Assembly (NCBI GenBank): GCA_028290305.1
Contig: JAQGKC010000426.1
Location: forward strand, 1-61,535
Reading direction: 5' to 3'
Length of the DNA stretch: 61,535 nt
Source of the DNA: Bradyrhizobium sp.
GTDB taxonomy: Bacteria; Pseudomonadota; Alphaproteobacteria; Rhizobiales; Xanthobacteraceae
Positions 38,401 to 48,150 of this stretch are shown here, piece by piece. A program made the position numbers and the translations under genes. Positions within the stretch are counted from its first letter, which is position 1, and the number at the start of each line of letters is the position of its first letter. The notes below the pieces were generated by a model. The model was not told where the DNA came from. It ran no database searches and saw only the letters and a list, made by a program, of their open reading frames with translations.

Positions 38401-41400
38401 CAGTTCACACTTTGCGTGCCAATTTGGCCGCTCGTCTGATGCCATGTATTGCCGCCGTCCGTTGAAATCTGAACGGCGCCAATCACGCCGCCAACATCGG
38501 TGGCGGTCCCGGTCACGGTAACAGTCCCGCCTTCAACCACGCTGGCCGCCGAAACGCTGGTGATCTTGGAGGTAGGCGGCGTATGATCGGTCGATGCGCT
38601 CGCGATGACAAGACTCGCTTGCAGCGTCTGCGGCTGGACCCCCATGTCCGCGAACAGATTCACCATCGCCTGCTGGACATTCGGGTCGGTCGTCGTCGTG
38701 TTGCCGTCCGGGCCTGGGTCGTGTTGTGAGGAAAGGCCCCATGACCAGAAGACGGTCCCGGCCCCAAACACGAGCGCGCCGCTGGTCGGATCACGGTACT
38801 CGACGAGATTGTGGGTTGCGGTACCCGTCCCGTCGACGTTCCCGAACTGAGAATTGACGGTAGGTTCTTGCAGTGTCGTCGAGGAGACGTTGATTAGCCC
38901 GGCCGGCATGAACCCGTTGTCCGGGGATGAGTCCCACTCGTATCCCAAAAGGCCCGGTTCGAGCGATGCGGTTTGACCCGGCGCCGTGGTGGCAACACTG
39001 GTGTTTCGCCAGATACGCAGCTTCGTCATATCAAAGGGAATTGTAATCGTACCAAGGGTCGGGGTCTGGTCGACCGAGAACAACTGGCCAGTCAGTGCGT
39101 TGGAGGGTGTGTTAACGCCCCCCCAACTGACTGGGGCTTCAAAAGCGCCCGTCCCCTGCCCGATGGGATTGATCAAACTTTCGAAATGACTGTCCTTGTA
39201 GGACACAAGAGTGCGGTTGGCTGTCCCACTGCCGTCGATGCTCGGAGCAAACTGCGTCTGCCAGAAGATCTCGTTGCCGCTCAGGAATACGAGATTAACG
39301 CCCGCGTTTTTTGCGGCCTCGACATTCGCGACCTGGCTATCGGTCCAGTATTCATCGTGCCCGGCATCCATGAAGACTTTATGATTGAGCAGCAATGAAC
39401 CGTTAGTCGCAGTATCCATGCCGGCAATATAACTTACGTTATAACCGTTTTCTTCCAGCCAATAAATCGCCGAGTATTCAGCTCCAAACAGAGAATCCTG
39501 CGGCCCCGCGAACTCGCCGACACCATCACGAACAACGATGGGCCGATTGTAACTAACCGCAAAGGCCGCGCCGGGAACGGCTTCTCCACCAGCGTTGTCG
39601 GGCGGATTGGAAGGACCGTTGCCTCCGTAGAGATTGGCGCCGCCCCAACCATTGTAGGCCTGCCAGGTCTCATCATCCGTTTGAAACACGATGTCGCTTG
39701 TGGAGTTGGGATCCTTGACAACAAACGGAATCTGGAAAATTTGCGAGCCTTCGACGATGTTTGCGACATAGACGCCGGACGTCGCGTTGCTGGGGATCGC
39801 CCAGGAATCAGTGACCTGCCAATTGCCGGCGTCGACCTCACCAGTTGCTGGATTAACGATGGGCGCCGGCTGGACGACAGCGCTCGTCGCGTGATGCTGA
39901 ATTGTGGCGGCCAGGGTGGCTCCGTCTCCGCCATAGTAACCCAACCGGTAGATATTGATCTGGTAGTTCGGGACGCCCGTCAGATTGTCGATTTTGAAAT
40001 CGACTGTGCCGCCAATATTGGTGCTGATCTCGGTAGTGAAGCCCAGTATCGTCGTCGAATCATCTCCCGGATCGACTTGCCACACACTTGGCAGCGTTCC
40101 CGGCTTCTCGTTTTCCAGCGCGATTGGATTCAAAGTGACGGCGTTGATCGTCACGCTGTTTGCTGAAAACGTGGAAATCGTCGAAGCCATAGTTATTGTA
40201 GCGGCAGAAGTAATCGTGCCAGCAGAGCTCTGCACAATATTGCCGGGCGTCTGTACGGGCTGCGGGCTTGTGACCTGTAGTGCAGCAAAATTGCCGTTCA
40301 TGCCGAGCGGCGTTGTCGCAGGAGGCAAAAGCCCCACGCCGCCCGTTAATGGGGCATCAGGCTTCACCGTTGATGGCGAGGTGCTGGGGGAGCTCTGCCC
40401 AGTCGGTGCGGCCCCGCCCCGCAACACGGTGGTCGACAAGGGAGTGGCGGCAAGTGGCGGGGTGCTCGAGCCGATACGATGAGGATGCGAGTTGTCGGTC
40501 GCAGGTGTGTTCGCATTTCCTGGACCTGTGACTCCCGCATTCCCCACATTGAGAGTCTGTACTTGCGTTGAGATAAACGGTGGCGGCGCCAAGACCTGAT
40601 CAGACAATGGAGCTGTCGTCAGACTCGCGTGCTCGCTGTTCTGTACGGGTGCGCCAGGGTGTGCCGCCTCGTTCCGTTCGGCCGGCGATGCGATAGCCGC
40701 AGAATGCGAAAGGGTCGCCTCCAGTAGTAGCGCAACAGCGAGCGGCGCAACAATGTTGCTGCCGGTCGCAGAGATCATGTTCGGCGTACTCATCGGAGGG
40801 GCATCTGGACCCACAACCAGCAACACAGCCCCGGTGACGGCTGTCTCCGCGGGACCGCCAGCGCGGTATTGCAGAAGTGAAATCTCTCCACTCGCGTCAG
40901 CGGCCGGCGCGAAGATCAATCCATTCAGTTGCGCAAAACTCAGAGTTTGCCCCTGTACGACCGCGGTGGTCCCATCGGCCAGCAGCACGGTCCCGTTCGA
41001 GGGCAATTCAGTGATCGTGACATAAGATTCAACGGAGATTTCGGATTCACCGGAGATTTCCGAAGCCTGAATGCCGATCGGCCTTGGTTCGCCGTTCTGC
41101 GGAACACTCAAGACAAACCAGTTCTCCAGCTTCGGCTGGATTGCCGACCCGATTGCAGATCCGGTTTGGGCGGTGGCCGGCCTAAACTTCAGCGCCGAAA
41201 GCTCGGCTGCGGTAACCACCTGCCCGAGAACAAGCTGCGTGATGCCGTCTTCCTTCAGGACCGCGCCTTGCGAAGGCAGCGCCTTCACGTTCACGGCCAA
41301 ATCATGCGGGGTGTAGTTGGTGTCGGCGATCGTTGCGATACGGAAGGGTGTGGCGCGACCATTTTCGCCCGTCAAGGAGGTCGGATTCAGGCTCAACATT

Positions 41401-41417
41401 GAGAGCACCCGTGACAC
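35475..41417 (-). CDS. Giant type I secretion exoprotein: cadherin-like, dimethylformamidase-beta-like and DUF4082 domains
   Basis: 1,980 residues from a GTG at 41417; an ATG at 41399 is possible. Order: residues ~15-240, two cadherin-like repeats (PSQGAVL, PSNGTVLLADG); ~240-430, Pro/Ser/Thr linker; ~436-940, a domain like the N,N-dimethylformamidase beta subunit (NIYRLGYYGGDG, QTDDETWQAYNGWGG, GHDEYWTDSQV near 687, FLSGNEIFW); ~945-1045, an Ig-like domain (QISTDGGNTWHQTS). Then four DUF4082 repeats (ELGVKF..., GLRFYKG, HVADLW, SGWQ.VNF, AGT.Y..SY) alternate with three cadherin-like repeats (NENGS...LLANDTDP). No N-terminal signal peptide and no GGxGxD RTX nonapeptides. Probable role: large adhesive or matrix protein exported by the downstream genes; an enzymatic function of the middle domain is unproved. 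Confidence 0.83.
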   Translation of the reverse strand: MSRVLSMLSLNPTSLTGENGRATPFRIATIADTNYTPHDLAVNVKALPSQGAVLKEDGITQLVLGQVVTAAELSALKFRPATAQTGSAIGSAIQPKLENWFVLSVPQNGEPRPIGIQASEISGESEISVESYVTITELPSNGTVLLADGTTAVVQGQTLSFAQLNGLIFAPAADASGEISLLQYRAGGPAETAVTGAVLLVVGPDAPPMSTPNMISATGSNIVAPLAVALLLEATLSHSAAIASPAERNEAAHPGAPVQNSEHASLTTAPLSDQVLAPPPFISTQVQTLNVGNAGVTGPGNANTPATDNSHPHRIGSSTPPLAATPLSTTVLRGGAAPTGQSSPSTSPSTVKPDAPLTGGVGLLPPATTPLGMNGNFAALQVTSPQPVQTPGNIVQSSAGTITSAATITMASTISTFSANSVTINAVTLNPIALENEKPGTLPSVWQVDPGDDSTTILGFTTEISTNIGGTVDFKIDNLTGVPNYQINIYRLGYYGGDGATLAATIQHHATSAVVQPAPIVNPATGEVDAGNWQVTDSWAIPSNATSGVYVANIVEGSQIFQIPFVVKDPNSTSDIVFQTDDETWQAYNGWGGANLYGGNGPSNPPDNAGGEAVPGAAFAVSYNRPIVVRDGVGEFAGPQDSLFGAEYSAIYWLEENGYNVSYIAGMDTATNGSLLLNHKVFMDAGHDEYWTDSQVANVEAAKNAGVNLVFLSGNEIFWQTQFAPSIDGSGTANRTLVSYKDSHFESLINPIGQGTGAFEAPVSWGGVNTPSNALTGQLFSVDQTPTLGTITIPFDMTKLRIWRNTSVATTAPGQTASLEPGLLGYEWDSSPDNGFMPAGLINVSSTTLQEPTVNSQFGNVDGTGTATHNLVEYRDPTSGALVFGAGTVFWSWGLSSQHDPGPDGNTTTTDPNVQQAMVNLFADMGVQPQTLQASLVIASASTDHTPPTSKITSVSAASVVEGGTVTVTGTATDVGGVIGAVQISTDGGNTWHQTSGQIGTQSVNWTYTFTAPAPGKYSIETRAVDDSLNLETPGSGTAYTVTPSSAISIFSSSGTPAVLDVSDIQVEVGVKFTSAENGEITGIRFYKGPQNTGTHVGDLWSTNGTLLASATFSNETASGWQQANLSTPVRITAGTTYIVSYNTNGNYSDTSGYFDTYSGQTNGSLTAPGEATNGVYAYGSGSVFPSNISASGDNYWVDVVFNDMSAGPQANNDSGFTTTENGTLTIAASSLLANDSDPAGLSFSIASVGNLANGTVSYNAQTKVVTFVPTAGYAGTATFTYTISDTSGATGTAQVSANVQYPVSAQSLFGTNDTPSVIASNDFSPAELGVKFTASANGTITGLRFYKGAGNVGTHVADLWSATGTLLATATLTSETASGWQEVNFASPVAITAGTTYVASYHTSGDYSDTSNYFTTSLTNGELTAPAGNNGVYAYGAGSIFPTNTFGASNYWVDVVFNGSNVILPPVANNDSGFVVNENGSITIAASTLLANDTDPGGLPLTVTGVTNPLNGTVSYDPNAKTATFTPNAGYTGDASFSYTISDTAGGTATASVGLLVNSTSTESLFSLSSVPSTVTVNDTNAVELGVRFVASADGMISGLRFYKGSQNTGPHVADLWNSNGTLLATATFSNETASGWQQVNFSNPVAITAGTAYIASYHTDGDYSINAGYFTNPAVSGDLTAPAGSNGVYAYGASSIFPTSTFDASNYWVDVVYTKSIEPPVATNDSGFVVNENGSTTISASALLANDTDPNGLSLSVTGVSNPTNGTVSYDSTAKSVSFTPNAGYTGTASFTYSVADSSGASASASASLIVNDPSATSLFSPTSIPAVVTENDTNSIELGFKFQANTNGEITGLRFYKGPENTGPHVADLWSSTGTLLATAAFTNETASGWQQVNFSNPVAITAGTTYVASYHTNGDYSADPNLFATAQTNGPLTAPASSSSGGNGVYAYGSSSLFPTNSFNSTSYGVDVLFKAQLAA

Positions 41418-41672
41418 AATAGCTCGAAAAAAATGGGCTTTGTAATTTTTAATTTAACTACTTATTAACTCCGACGTCAATTCAATGTATTTAAAATTAA
41501 ATGGTGATAGTAAATATCGCCGGCAAAAAATTAATCATGTGATTGCAATACACCCCGCAATTTGCGAGAGATTCCAATGAACCGGCGCGCAACTCCCCCA
41601 AGCGAAGCCGCCGAATGAATAAATGAGACATCTCAGGATCGTGTGGATAAACCGCAAACCGCATCCACGTTT
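41418..41672. promoter_or_regulatory. AT-rich region upstream of the giant exoprotein gene
   Basis: Between the giant gene start and the rfbA stop, both on the reverse strand. The part at 41441-41517 is strongly AT-rich and includes AATTAAAT at 41495-41502. It should hold the promoter of the type I secretion operon and any rfb terminator; no clear hairpin was seen. Confidence 0.42.
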
Positions 41673-42545
41673 TCAAACCGAGCGGAGAATGTCGACCAGA
41701 TAACTTCCGTAGCCACTTTTCTCCAGGGATTTGGCCAGGACCATCACCTGGTCGCGATCGATGAACCCGAGCCGGAAGGCGATTTCCTCGAGACACGCAA
41801 CCTTCATGCCCTGCCTCATTTCGAGAGTCTGGACGAAACTTGCGGCATTGATCAGCGACTCGAAGGTTCCGGTATCAAGCCAGGCAAATCCTCGTCCCAT
41901 CCGCTCGACGTGCAGTGTGCCGGCAGACAGATAGCACGTCTGTAAATCGGTTATTTCCAACTCTCCCCTCGCCGACGGCTTGACCTCTGACGCATAGCGC
42001 ACAACGTCGTTGTCAAAGAAGTACAGACCTGTGACGGCCCAGTTCGAATTCGGGCGCGTCGGCTTCTCTTCGATGCTTACGGCCCGGTCGTTCTGGTCGA
42101 ACGTGACGACGCCGTACCGCTCCGGATCGCGGACATGATACGCGAAGACCGTCGCTCCCTGCTGACAGGCAGCGGCCTTGGCAAGGAGTTCGGGGAGTCC
42201 GTGACCGAAGAAGATGTTGTCGCCCAGCACCATGGCCACGCGATCGCTTCCGATAAAGTCGGCCCCGATAATAAAGGCTTCGGCAAGCCCTCGGGGGCTG
42301 AGTTGCTCCGCATAACGGAGACGCACCCCCCATTGGCTGCCGTCCCCGAGCAGCCGTTCGAACTGGCAACGATCCGTTGGCGTCGTGATAATGAGAATGT
42401 CGCGGATGCCTGCCAACATCAAAGTCGACAGCGGGTAATAAATCATCGGCTTGTCGTAGATGGGCAGCAATTGTTTGCTCACGCCCCGTGTGATCGGATA
42501 AAGCCTGGTTCCACTGCCTCCTGCGAGTACGATCCCCTTCAGCAT
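41673..42545 (-). CDS. rfbA: Glucose-1-phosphate thymidylyltransferase
   Basis: 290 residues from the ATG at 42545. The nucleotidyltransferase signature [16 protein letters not shown] starts at residue 3, followed by [36 protein letters not shown] and [10 protein letters not shown]. It makes dTDP-glucose from glucose-1-phosphate and dTTP, the first step to dTDP-L-rhamnose. Length and motifs are normal for RmlA. The start overlaps the rfbD stop by 7 bp; a longer frame to 42584 has no family likeness. Last gene of rfbCBDA. Confidence 0.93.
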   Translation of the reverse strand: MLKGIVLAGGSGTRLYPITRGVSKQLLPIYDKPMIYYPLSTLMLAGIRDILIITTPTDRCQFERLLGDGSQWGVRLRYAEQLSPRGLAEAFIIGADFIGSDRVAMVLGDNIFFGHGLPELLAKAAACQQGATVFAYHVRDPERYGVVTFDQNDRAVSIEEKPTRPNSNWAVTGLYFFDNDVVRYASEVKPSARGELEITDLQTCYLSAGTLHVERMGRGFAWLDTGTFESLINAASFVQTLEMRQGMKVACLEEIAFRLGFIDRDQVMVLAKSLEKSGYGSYLVDILRSV

Positions 42546-43447
42546 GCGTGCGATTCCTTTGGCATTTCCAACTGGTCGAGGCATATTTCAAGCGAGGACC
42601 GCCAGGATGGGAGCCGAACACCAAAGATCCGCTCCGCCCTGGATGAGTCCAGGCAAGAATTTTGGGGGCGGCGGGCTGGAGTCGGATATTCTGCCGTCGT
42701 GATGGCCTGCAGCCTCGGGACGCGTCGCCCGCGGCGCGCGAGGCTCGCGAAGATGGCAGCCGCGAATCCGTGCCAACTCGTTTCACCCTCGCCAGCGAGG
42801 TGGTAAGTTCCGGCATTGTCGCAGCCATTGGCCGACCGAAGATGCTCGACGACCGCCAGAACGGCCGCAGCCAGATCTGCCGCCGACGTCGGCGTCCCGC
42901 GCTGGTCGTCGACAACCCTCACCATTGGTTGCGTTTCGGACAGCCGCAGCATCGTACGCACGAAATTGTTGCCGTAGGGACTGTAGACCCATGAGGTCCG
43001 TATCACGGCGGCGCACGGACAGGCCTTGAGCACCGCCGTTTCGCTCGCAAGTTTCGAAGAGCCATAAACATTCAGCGGCGCCGTAATGTCGTCTTCGCGA
43101 TAAGGCGACGGTTTGCTGCCGTCGAAAACGTAGTCGGTCGATATCTGGATGAAGGGGATACCGTGTCGTGCTGCCGCATCGGCAAGCCGCGCCGCTCCGT
43201 CGCGATTAATCCCAAAGGCGCGTTCCGGCTCCGCTTCGGCCGCATCTACCGCCGTATAGGCAGCCGCATTGACGATCGCCGACGGCTCGACCGCGGCCAT
43301 TACGCGATCGATTCCCTTTCCGTTTTCAAGATCCAGTTCAGGCCGGCCGACCGCTACCATCGGCAGGTTGCGCAAGACCGCCACGTCACGAAGGCATCGA
43401 GCCAACTGACCGCTCTTGCCCGCAACGAAGATCGGCTTTTCTGCCAT
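42539..43447 (-). CDS. rfbD: dTDP-4-dehydrorhamnose reductase
   Basis: 302 residues from the ATG at 43447, 8 bp after the rfbB stop. It has the short-chain Rossmann start [26 protein letters not shown] near 65, [10 protein letters not shown] near 100, YGSSKLASE with catalytic Y and K near 125-130, and [17 protein letters not shown]. It reduces dTDP-4-keto-L-rhamnose to dTDP-L-rhamnose with NAD(P)H. The glycine loop reads GKSGQL instead of the usual GxxGQL, which is a minor variant. Confidence 0.92.
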   Translation of the reverse strand: MAEKPIFVAGKSGQLARCLRDVAVLRNLPMVAVGRPELDLENGKGIDRVMAAVEPSAIVNAAAYTAVDAAEAEPERAFGINRDGAARLADAAARHGIPFIQISTDYVFDGSKPSPYREDDITAPLNVYGSSKLASETAVLKACPCAAVIRTSWVYSPYGNNFVRTMLRLSETQPMVRVVDDQRGTPTSAADLAAAVLAVVEHLRSANGCDNAGTYHLAGEGETSWHGFAAAIFASLARRGRRVPRLQAITTAEYPTPARRPQNSCLDSSRAERIFGVRLPSWRSSLEICLDQLEMPKESHAC

Positions 43448-43455
43448 TTTCGATC

Positions 43456-44514
43456 TCAGTGCTGCATTTCCGGAAGCCCAAGACGCGTTCCGCCATAGAC
43501 ATTGGAGCGCGGCGCTTCCCACCAGGCCCGGCTTTCGAGATACCACTGCACCGTTTGCGCGATGCCCTCTTCAAAGGTCTTGCTGGGCTTCCATCCGAGC
43601 TCGCGATGCGCCTTTGATGCATCGATCGCATAGCGCAGATCGTGTCCGGGCCGATCCTTCACAAACTTGATGAGCGACCGCATTTTTGCCCGTCCCGGAA
43701 CCATCCGGTCGAGGGCATCGCAAATGAGTTCGACGACCTCGAGGTTACTGCGCTCGCTGTTGCCGCCGAAGTTGTATTTCTCTCCCGGCATGCCCCGCGT
43801 CAGCAGGCTAATGAGACCCTCTGCATGATCGTCGACATGCAGCCAATCACGTACGTTGGAACCGCTGCCATACACCGGCAGCGGCTTGCCCTCGATCGCG
43901 TTGAGGATAATCAGTGGAATGAGCTTCTCTGGAAATTGGTACGGACCATAATTGTTCGAACAATTCGAGACGATGACGGGCAGGTCATATGTCTTGAACC
44001 AGGCATGCGCGAGATGATCGGAAGCCGCCTTGCTGGCCGAATAAGGCGAGCTCGGCCGATAGGAAGTCTCTTCACAAAACAACCCGGTCGCGCCAAGTGA
44101 GCCATAGACCTCATCGGTCGAGACATGGACGAAGCGAAACCGGATGCGTCTTTGGGGCGTCAGCCGGTCGTAGTATTTTCTCGCCGCCTCGAGCATGTTG
44201 TAGGTTCCGACGATGTTCGTGTTGATGAAGGCGGACGGACCGGTGATCGAACGATCGACGTGACTTTCTGCGGCGAGATGGATCGTCGCGTCCGGCTCAT
44301 GCTTCGCGAAAACACTGTCGACGGCCGCACGGTCGCAGATATCCACTTGTTCGAACGCATAGGCCAGCTCTCCGGCGAGCGAATCCAGCGAGCGAAGATT
44401 GGCTGCGTAAGTAAGCTTGTCGACGTTAACGACAGCAGTCCCATGATCCAGGACCAGGCGACGGCAGACCGCTGACCCGATGAAGCCTGCCCCGCCTGTC
44501 ACCAATACACGCAT
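43456..44514 (-). CDS. rfbB: dTDP-glucose 4,6-dehydratase
   Basis: 352 residues from the ATG at 44514. Hallmarks are GGAGFIGS at 7-14, [12 protein letters not shown], the catalytic [35 protein letters not shown] and [12 protein letters not shown]. This is the full RmlB signature. It converts dTDP-glucose to dTDP-4-keto-6-deoxyglucose. It follows rfbC by 17 bp. A longer in-frame extension to 44619 covers part of rfbC and is not credible as coding. Confidence 0.94.
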   Translation of the reverse strand: MRVLVTGGAGFIGSAVCRRLVLDHGTAVVNVDKLTYAANLRSLDSLAGELAYAFEQVDICDRAAVDSVFAKHEPDATIHLAAESHVDRSITGPSAFINTNIVGTYNMLEAARKYYDRLTPQRRIRFRFVHVSTDEVYGSLGATGLFCEETSYRPSSPYSASKAASDHLAHAWFKTYDLPVIVSNCSNNYGPYQFPEKLIPLIILNAIEGKPLPVYGSGSNVRDWLHVDDHAEGLISLLTRGMPGEKYNFGGNSERSNLEVVELICDALDRMVPGRAKMRSLIKFVKDRPGHDLRYAIDASKAHRELGWKPSKTFEEGIAQTVQWYLESRAWWEAPRSNVYGGTRLGLPEMQH

Positions 44515-44531
44515 CGGGTTATTCTCCACGG

Positions 44532-45092
44532 CTATTCGAAAATTGGGGCAAGATCGGCGAGCATTGGCAGTCCGCGGTCCTTCTCGGACAAAATCGCCTC
44601 TGCCGAAGCAACGGGCCAATTAATTCCCAATTCGGAATCGGCCCAGTTGACTCCGCCGTCATGAGCGGCCGAATAGACCTGATCGACCTTGTAAAAAACC
44701 ACCGTATCGGGCTCGAGCGTGCAAAAGCCATGAGCGAAACCGGCCGGAACGAGCAGTTGCTCGTTACCCTCGCTGCTCAGCTTTATGCCGATATGTCTCC
44801 CAAAACTGGGTGACGAACGGCGAAGGTCGACAGCCACATCGAAAATACTCCCGTGCAGAACACGAACCAGCTTCGTCTGAGCAAAAGGCGGCCGTTGAAA
44901 ATGCAGGCCGCGAACGGTTCCCGACCGAGCGGAACTCGACTGATTGTCCTGGAGAAAATCGTTTTCGAGCCCCTGCGCGGCAAAGTCCGCTCGCTGGAAC
45001 GTCTCGCAAAAGTATCCCCGGGCGTCGGAAAATCGCGGCGTCCTGATCAATTTGACATCAGGAATTGCCAAAGAATGTACATTCAGTTGCAT
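44532..45092 (-). CDS. rfbC: dTDP-4-dehydrorhamnose 3,5-epimerase
   Basis: 186 residues from the ATG at 45092, which has AAAGGA 7 bp upstream. RmlC cupin features are [31 protein letters not shown] (catalytic His), [40 protein letters not shown] and [10 protein letters not shown] near the end. It epimerises dTDP-4-keto-6-deoxyglucose at C3 and C5. First gene of the reverse-strand operon rfbCBDA, with the promoter in the divergent gap to the Wzc-like gene. Confidence 0.93.
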   Translation of the reverse strand: MQLNVHSLAIPDVKLIRTPRFSDARGYFCETFQRADFAAQGLENDFLQDNQSSSARSGTVRGLHFQRPPFAQTKLVRVLHGSIFDVAVDLRRSSPSFGRHIGIKLSSEGNEQLLVPAGFAHGFCTLEPDTVVFYKVDQVYSAAHDGGVNWADSELGINWPVASAEAILSEKDRGLPMLADLAPIFE

Positions 45093-45593
45093 CCGCATTC
45101 CTTTGCCGTCGATGCGCAGAAAACTCCCGTCGTTCGCACGCAAGGGCTGGGAAACTTCGGGCGACAAATCCATCGTCAAGCCTCAATCTGACACAATTTT
45201 CAATGACGGCCCGGTCTATGACCCACCGGCGAGATTAAAAAAACAGAATTAAATTCATCGCTACCCCGATAATCCACCGCCCTCCCGGCAGCAGATGCCG
45301 CTTCGAATATTCCGCATAGGCGGGCACGGTAAATGCCAATGGATTTCAATGCGTTCCGCTAAAACTGCTGCAACGTCAAGCTGTCTGCAAAATTCATGTT
45401 AATTTTAAACCATTATCATTTAATTTGAGCAACCACTTTCTTTATCTGGTACATTGGTATTAAATGCAAATAATTCGTAATCAGCCGCAGACGTCAAGAA
45501 CCCGCTTGTTTCCGGCGTCGCAATACAAGCTTGTCGTGCGTTGGCAGGCCGCCGGCGCGGTTCGAAAATTCGCAATGCAAGTGGGCCATTTCG
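45093..45593. promoter_or_regulatory. Divergent control region between rfbC and the Wzc-like gene
   Basis: A 500-bp gap between divergent genes. AATTAAAT is at 45247-45254 and in reverse at 45418-45425, with further AT-rich DNA to 45475 and the variant TATTAAAT near 45456. It is expected to hold the promoters for rhamnose synthesis and the export machinery, so it is a key control point. No gene is seen in it. Confidence 0.48.
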
Positions 45594-47933
45594 ATGCTTC
45601 AGAGTAATATGTTGCAGAACGACAGAACGCGCGCGTTGCTGGACAGCGTCATGCCGCGGGAGCAAGCCGAAGAAGGTGGCATCGGCCAGCTCGTCGACTT
45701 CGCACTGGGATTTCTGAGACGACAATATGCGGTGATTATTTTCATTGCCGCGCTCGCGTTCGCGACGAGCGTAATCTATCTGCGGGTCACACCGCCGACA
45801 TACAACGGGCAAGTCAAAGTCCTGTTCGGAATTCCGAAGCCTCAATTCGTCCAGCAACAGTCCCTGCTGGCCGAAGCATCAATCGACAACGCGCAACTTG
45901 AAACGCAGATTCAGATATTGAAGTCAAAAGCCATTGCAACTTCCGTCATTAATCAGCTCAGGCTTGCTGATGACCCGGATTTCAAGGCATCAGGCCGATC
46001 ATTGCGTTCGGTCTGGCAGGGCATCCGGGGATGGTTCCGCAGTACACCACCGGATATTCAGGTTGGACAGCCGGACGTGGACGGCCTCGTTGCTGCTTTT
46101 GACAGTCGGCTGTCGGCCGTTCGGCTTGGCTACAGCACCGTGATCGAAATCACTTATAGCGCCAGCAACGCAGAACGAGCCGCGGAAATCGCAAATGCTG
46201 TTGCAAACGCCTATATCACGGACCAGCTCAACGCGAAATTCGAGGCCAATCGCGTCGCAACGGGCTGGCTGCAGGACCGCCTCAAGGAATTGGGCCAGCA
46301 GGCTCTGACAGCCGAACGTGCGGTCAACGCGTTTCAATCTCAGAACAATATCGTCGCCGCCGGCGGCAAGTTCATGGACGAACAGCAGGTAGCCGAGCTT
46401 AACAGCCGTCTGGTCGCGGCCCGCGCCCTGACGTCCGACACGCTGGCGCGGCTGAACCGTTTCGAGACCATACTTAAACTTAACTCGAGTTCGACAGATC
46501 CGATGTCGATCGGCACTCTCGATGCATCCGGGACGGATGCCCTGAGCAACCCGATCATCAACGGCCTTCGTCAGCAATATCTCGAATATGCGAGACGAGA
46601 AGCCGAATGGTCCGCCAAGTTCGGCAGGGACCATCTGGCCGTCGTCAGTCTGCGCACTCGGATGGGGGGTATCCGAGCCTCGATATTGGACGAGGTGCGC
46701 CGGCTTGCCGAAACCAGCAAGAGCGATTACGAGGTGGCCAAGCAGCGACAAGACGAGATCGAAAAACAGCTCGCGCTGGCCGTATCGCAGTCACGGTCTA
46801 CGAATTCGGCCGAGCTAACCATGCGCGAGCTCCAGACTAGCGCCAAAGGATATCGCAGTCTCTACGAGAGTTTCCTGCAGCGGTATATGGGATCGGTTCA
46901 GCAGGAATCATTCCCGACATCGGAGGCGCGGGTGATCTCGCCCGCCGCCCCCCCGCAAAGCAAAAGCAAACCCAAGTCTGGATTGATATTGGCGTTGGGC
47001 ATCCTGGGCGGGATTGCGCTGGGCACTGCTCTTGGATTTCTCAGAGATATTATGGATCGTGTTTTTCGAACCTCCGCGCAGATCGAGGCGACATTACATT
47101 TGCCCTGCCTGTCATTGGTGCCTCTGCTGAGAGACCCCGAGCAAAAAAAGCTGCCGTATCGAGCCGCCGTTCACGCTGACAAGGAAGTTGGCCAAAGAAC
47201 GCTCTCCCGAAGCTCGGGAATGTACTGGGCCGCCACCGCCATGCCATTGTCCCGGTTTGCGGAATCTATTCGTTCGATAAAACTCGCGATCGATTTAAAT
47301 CCGACGAAAACCTCAAACAAGATTGTCGGTATTACTTCGGCACTCCCTAATGAGGGAAAATCCACCGTCGCGGCCTCGCTGGCCCAACTTATTGCCCATG
47401 CGGGCAAACGGGTCATCATCGTCGACTGCGATCTCAGGAACCCGTCCCTGTCCGCCAATCTTGCACCGAACGCGAGCGCTGGCATCATTGACGTCTTATC
47501 CGGGGCCCGGTCTTTGGAAGAAACGATCTGGAGGGACCCAAAGACAAATCTAGTCGTCTTGCCGGCAGCGAAGCGAGCCCCGCTTTTCCATACGAGTGAA
47601 ATCCTGTCCGCCGAGCAAACCAGGAAACTGTTTGACAAATTACGGGCGAGCTATGACTACGTCATAGTTGATCTTCCCCCGCTCGCGCCGATCGTCGACG
47701 TCCGGGCAACGACACCGCTGGTCGATTGCTTCATTCTGGTCGTCGAATGGGGACGAACCAAGATCGACGTCGTCCAGCATGCGCTCCATACCGCCCCGAA
47801 CGTGTACGAGAGCTTGATCGGTACAGTGCTCAACAAGACCGACATGAGCGCGATGAAACGTTATGACAATTACCATAACGACTATTACAACAACGAGCAC
47901 TACACCCGTTACGGCCAAGCGTCGGCGGAATGA
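45594..47933 (+). CDS. Wzc-like polysaccharide co-polymerase with BY-kinase domain
   Basis: 779 residues from the ATG at 45594; an ATG at 45609 is equally possible. Wzz part: a membrane segment near 47-65 (AVIIFIAALAFATSVIYL), a long periplasmic coiled coil, and a second segment near 460 (GLILALGILGGIALGTALGF). The cytoplasmic kinase has Walker A ALPNEGKST (583-591, K589), Walker A' VDCDLRNPSL and Walker B YVIVDLPPLAP. The C-terminus is Tyr-rich (MKRYDNYHNDYYNNEHYTRY), the autophosphorylation cluster of Wzc/BY-kinases. It controls chain length and export through phosphorylation cycles. It is likely co-transcribed with the Wza-like gene downstream. Confidence 0.9.
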   Translation: MLQSNMLQNDRTRALLDSVMPREQAEEGGIGQLVDFALGFLRRQYAVIIFIAALAFATSVIYLRVTPPTYNGQVKVLFGIPKPQFVQQQSLLAEASIDNAQLETQIQILKSKAIATSVINQLRLADDPDFKASGRSLRSVWQGIRGWFRSTPPDIQVGQPDVDGLVAAFDSRLSAVRLGYSTVIEITYSASNAERAAEIANAVANAYITDQLNAKFEANRVATGWLQDRLKELGQQALTAERAVNAFQSQNNIVAAGGKFMDEQQVAELNSRLVAARALTSDTLARLNRFETILKLNSSSTDPMSIGTLDASGTDALSNPIINGLRQQYLEYARREAEWSAKFGRDHLAVVSLRTRMGGIRASILDEVRRLAETSKSDYEVAKQRQDEIEKQLALAVSQSRSTNSAELTMRELQTSAKGYRSLYESFLQRYMGSVQQESFPTSEARVISPAAPPQSKSKPKSGLILALGILGGIALGTALGFLRDIMDRVFRTSAQIEATLHLPCLSLVPLLRDPEQKKLPYRAAVHADKEVGQRTLSRSSGMYWAATAMPLSRFAESIRSIKLAIDLNPTKTSNKIVGITSALPNEGKSTVAASLAQLIAHAGKRVIIVDCDLRNPSLSANLAPNASAGIIDVLSGARSLEETIWRDPKTNLVVLPAAKRAPLFHTSEILSAEQTRKLFDKLRASYDYVIVDLPPLAPIVDVRATTPLVDCFILVVEWGRTKIDVVQHALHTAPNVYESLIGTVLNKTDMSAMKRYDNYHNDYYNNEHYTRYGQASAE

Positions 47934-48150
47934 ATACCTTCATCATTAATTAATCGCATCGCAGCACGCTCGTACAGCTGAACACTGGGCTGACGGTCAG
48001 TGTTGCGTTTAGGTAACAGTGCGCTCCGCTATTTAATTGCAGACGCACGATTCGCTGGTTTGAATCATCCAACAGTGTCAACGTGTATGCACAAGGTCGG
48101 GATCGACGGGGGCTCTTCTGTTCGGGTCAAAACATAGCTGGGCGAATATC

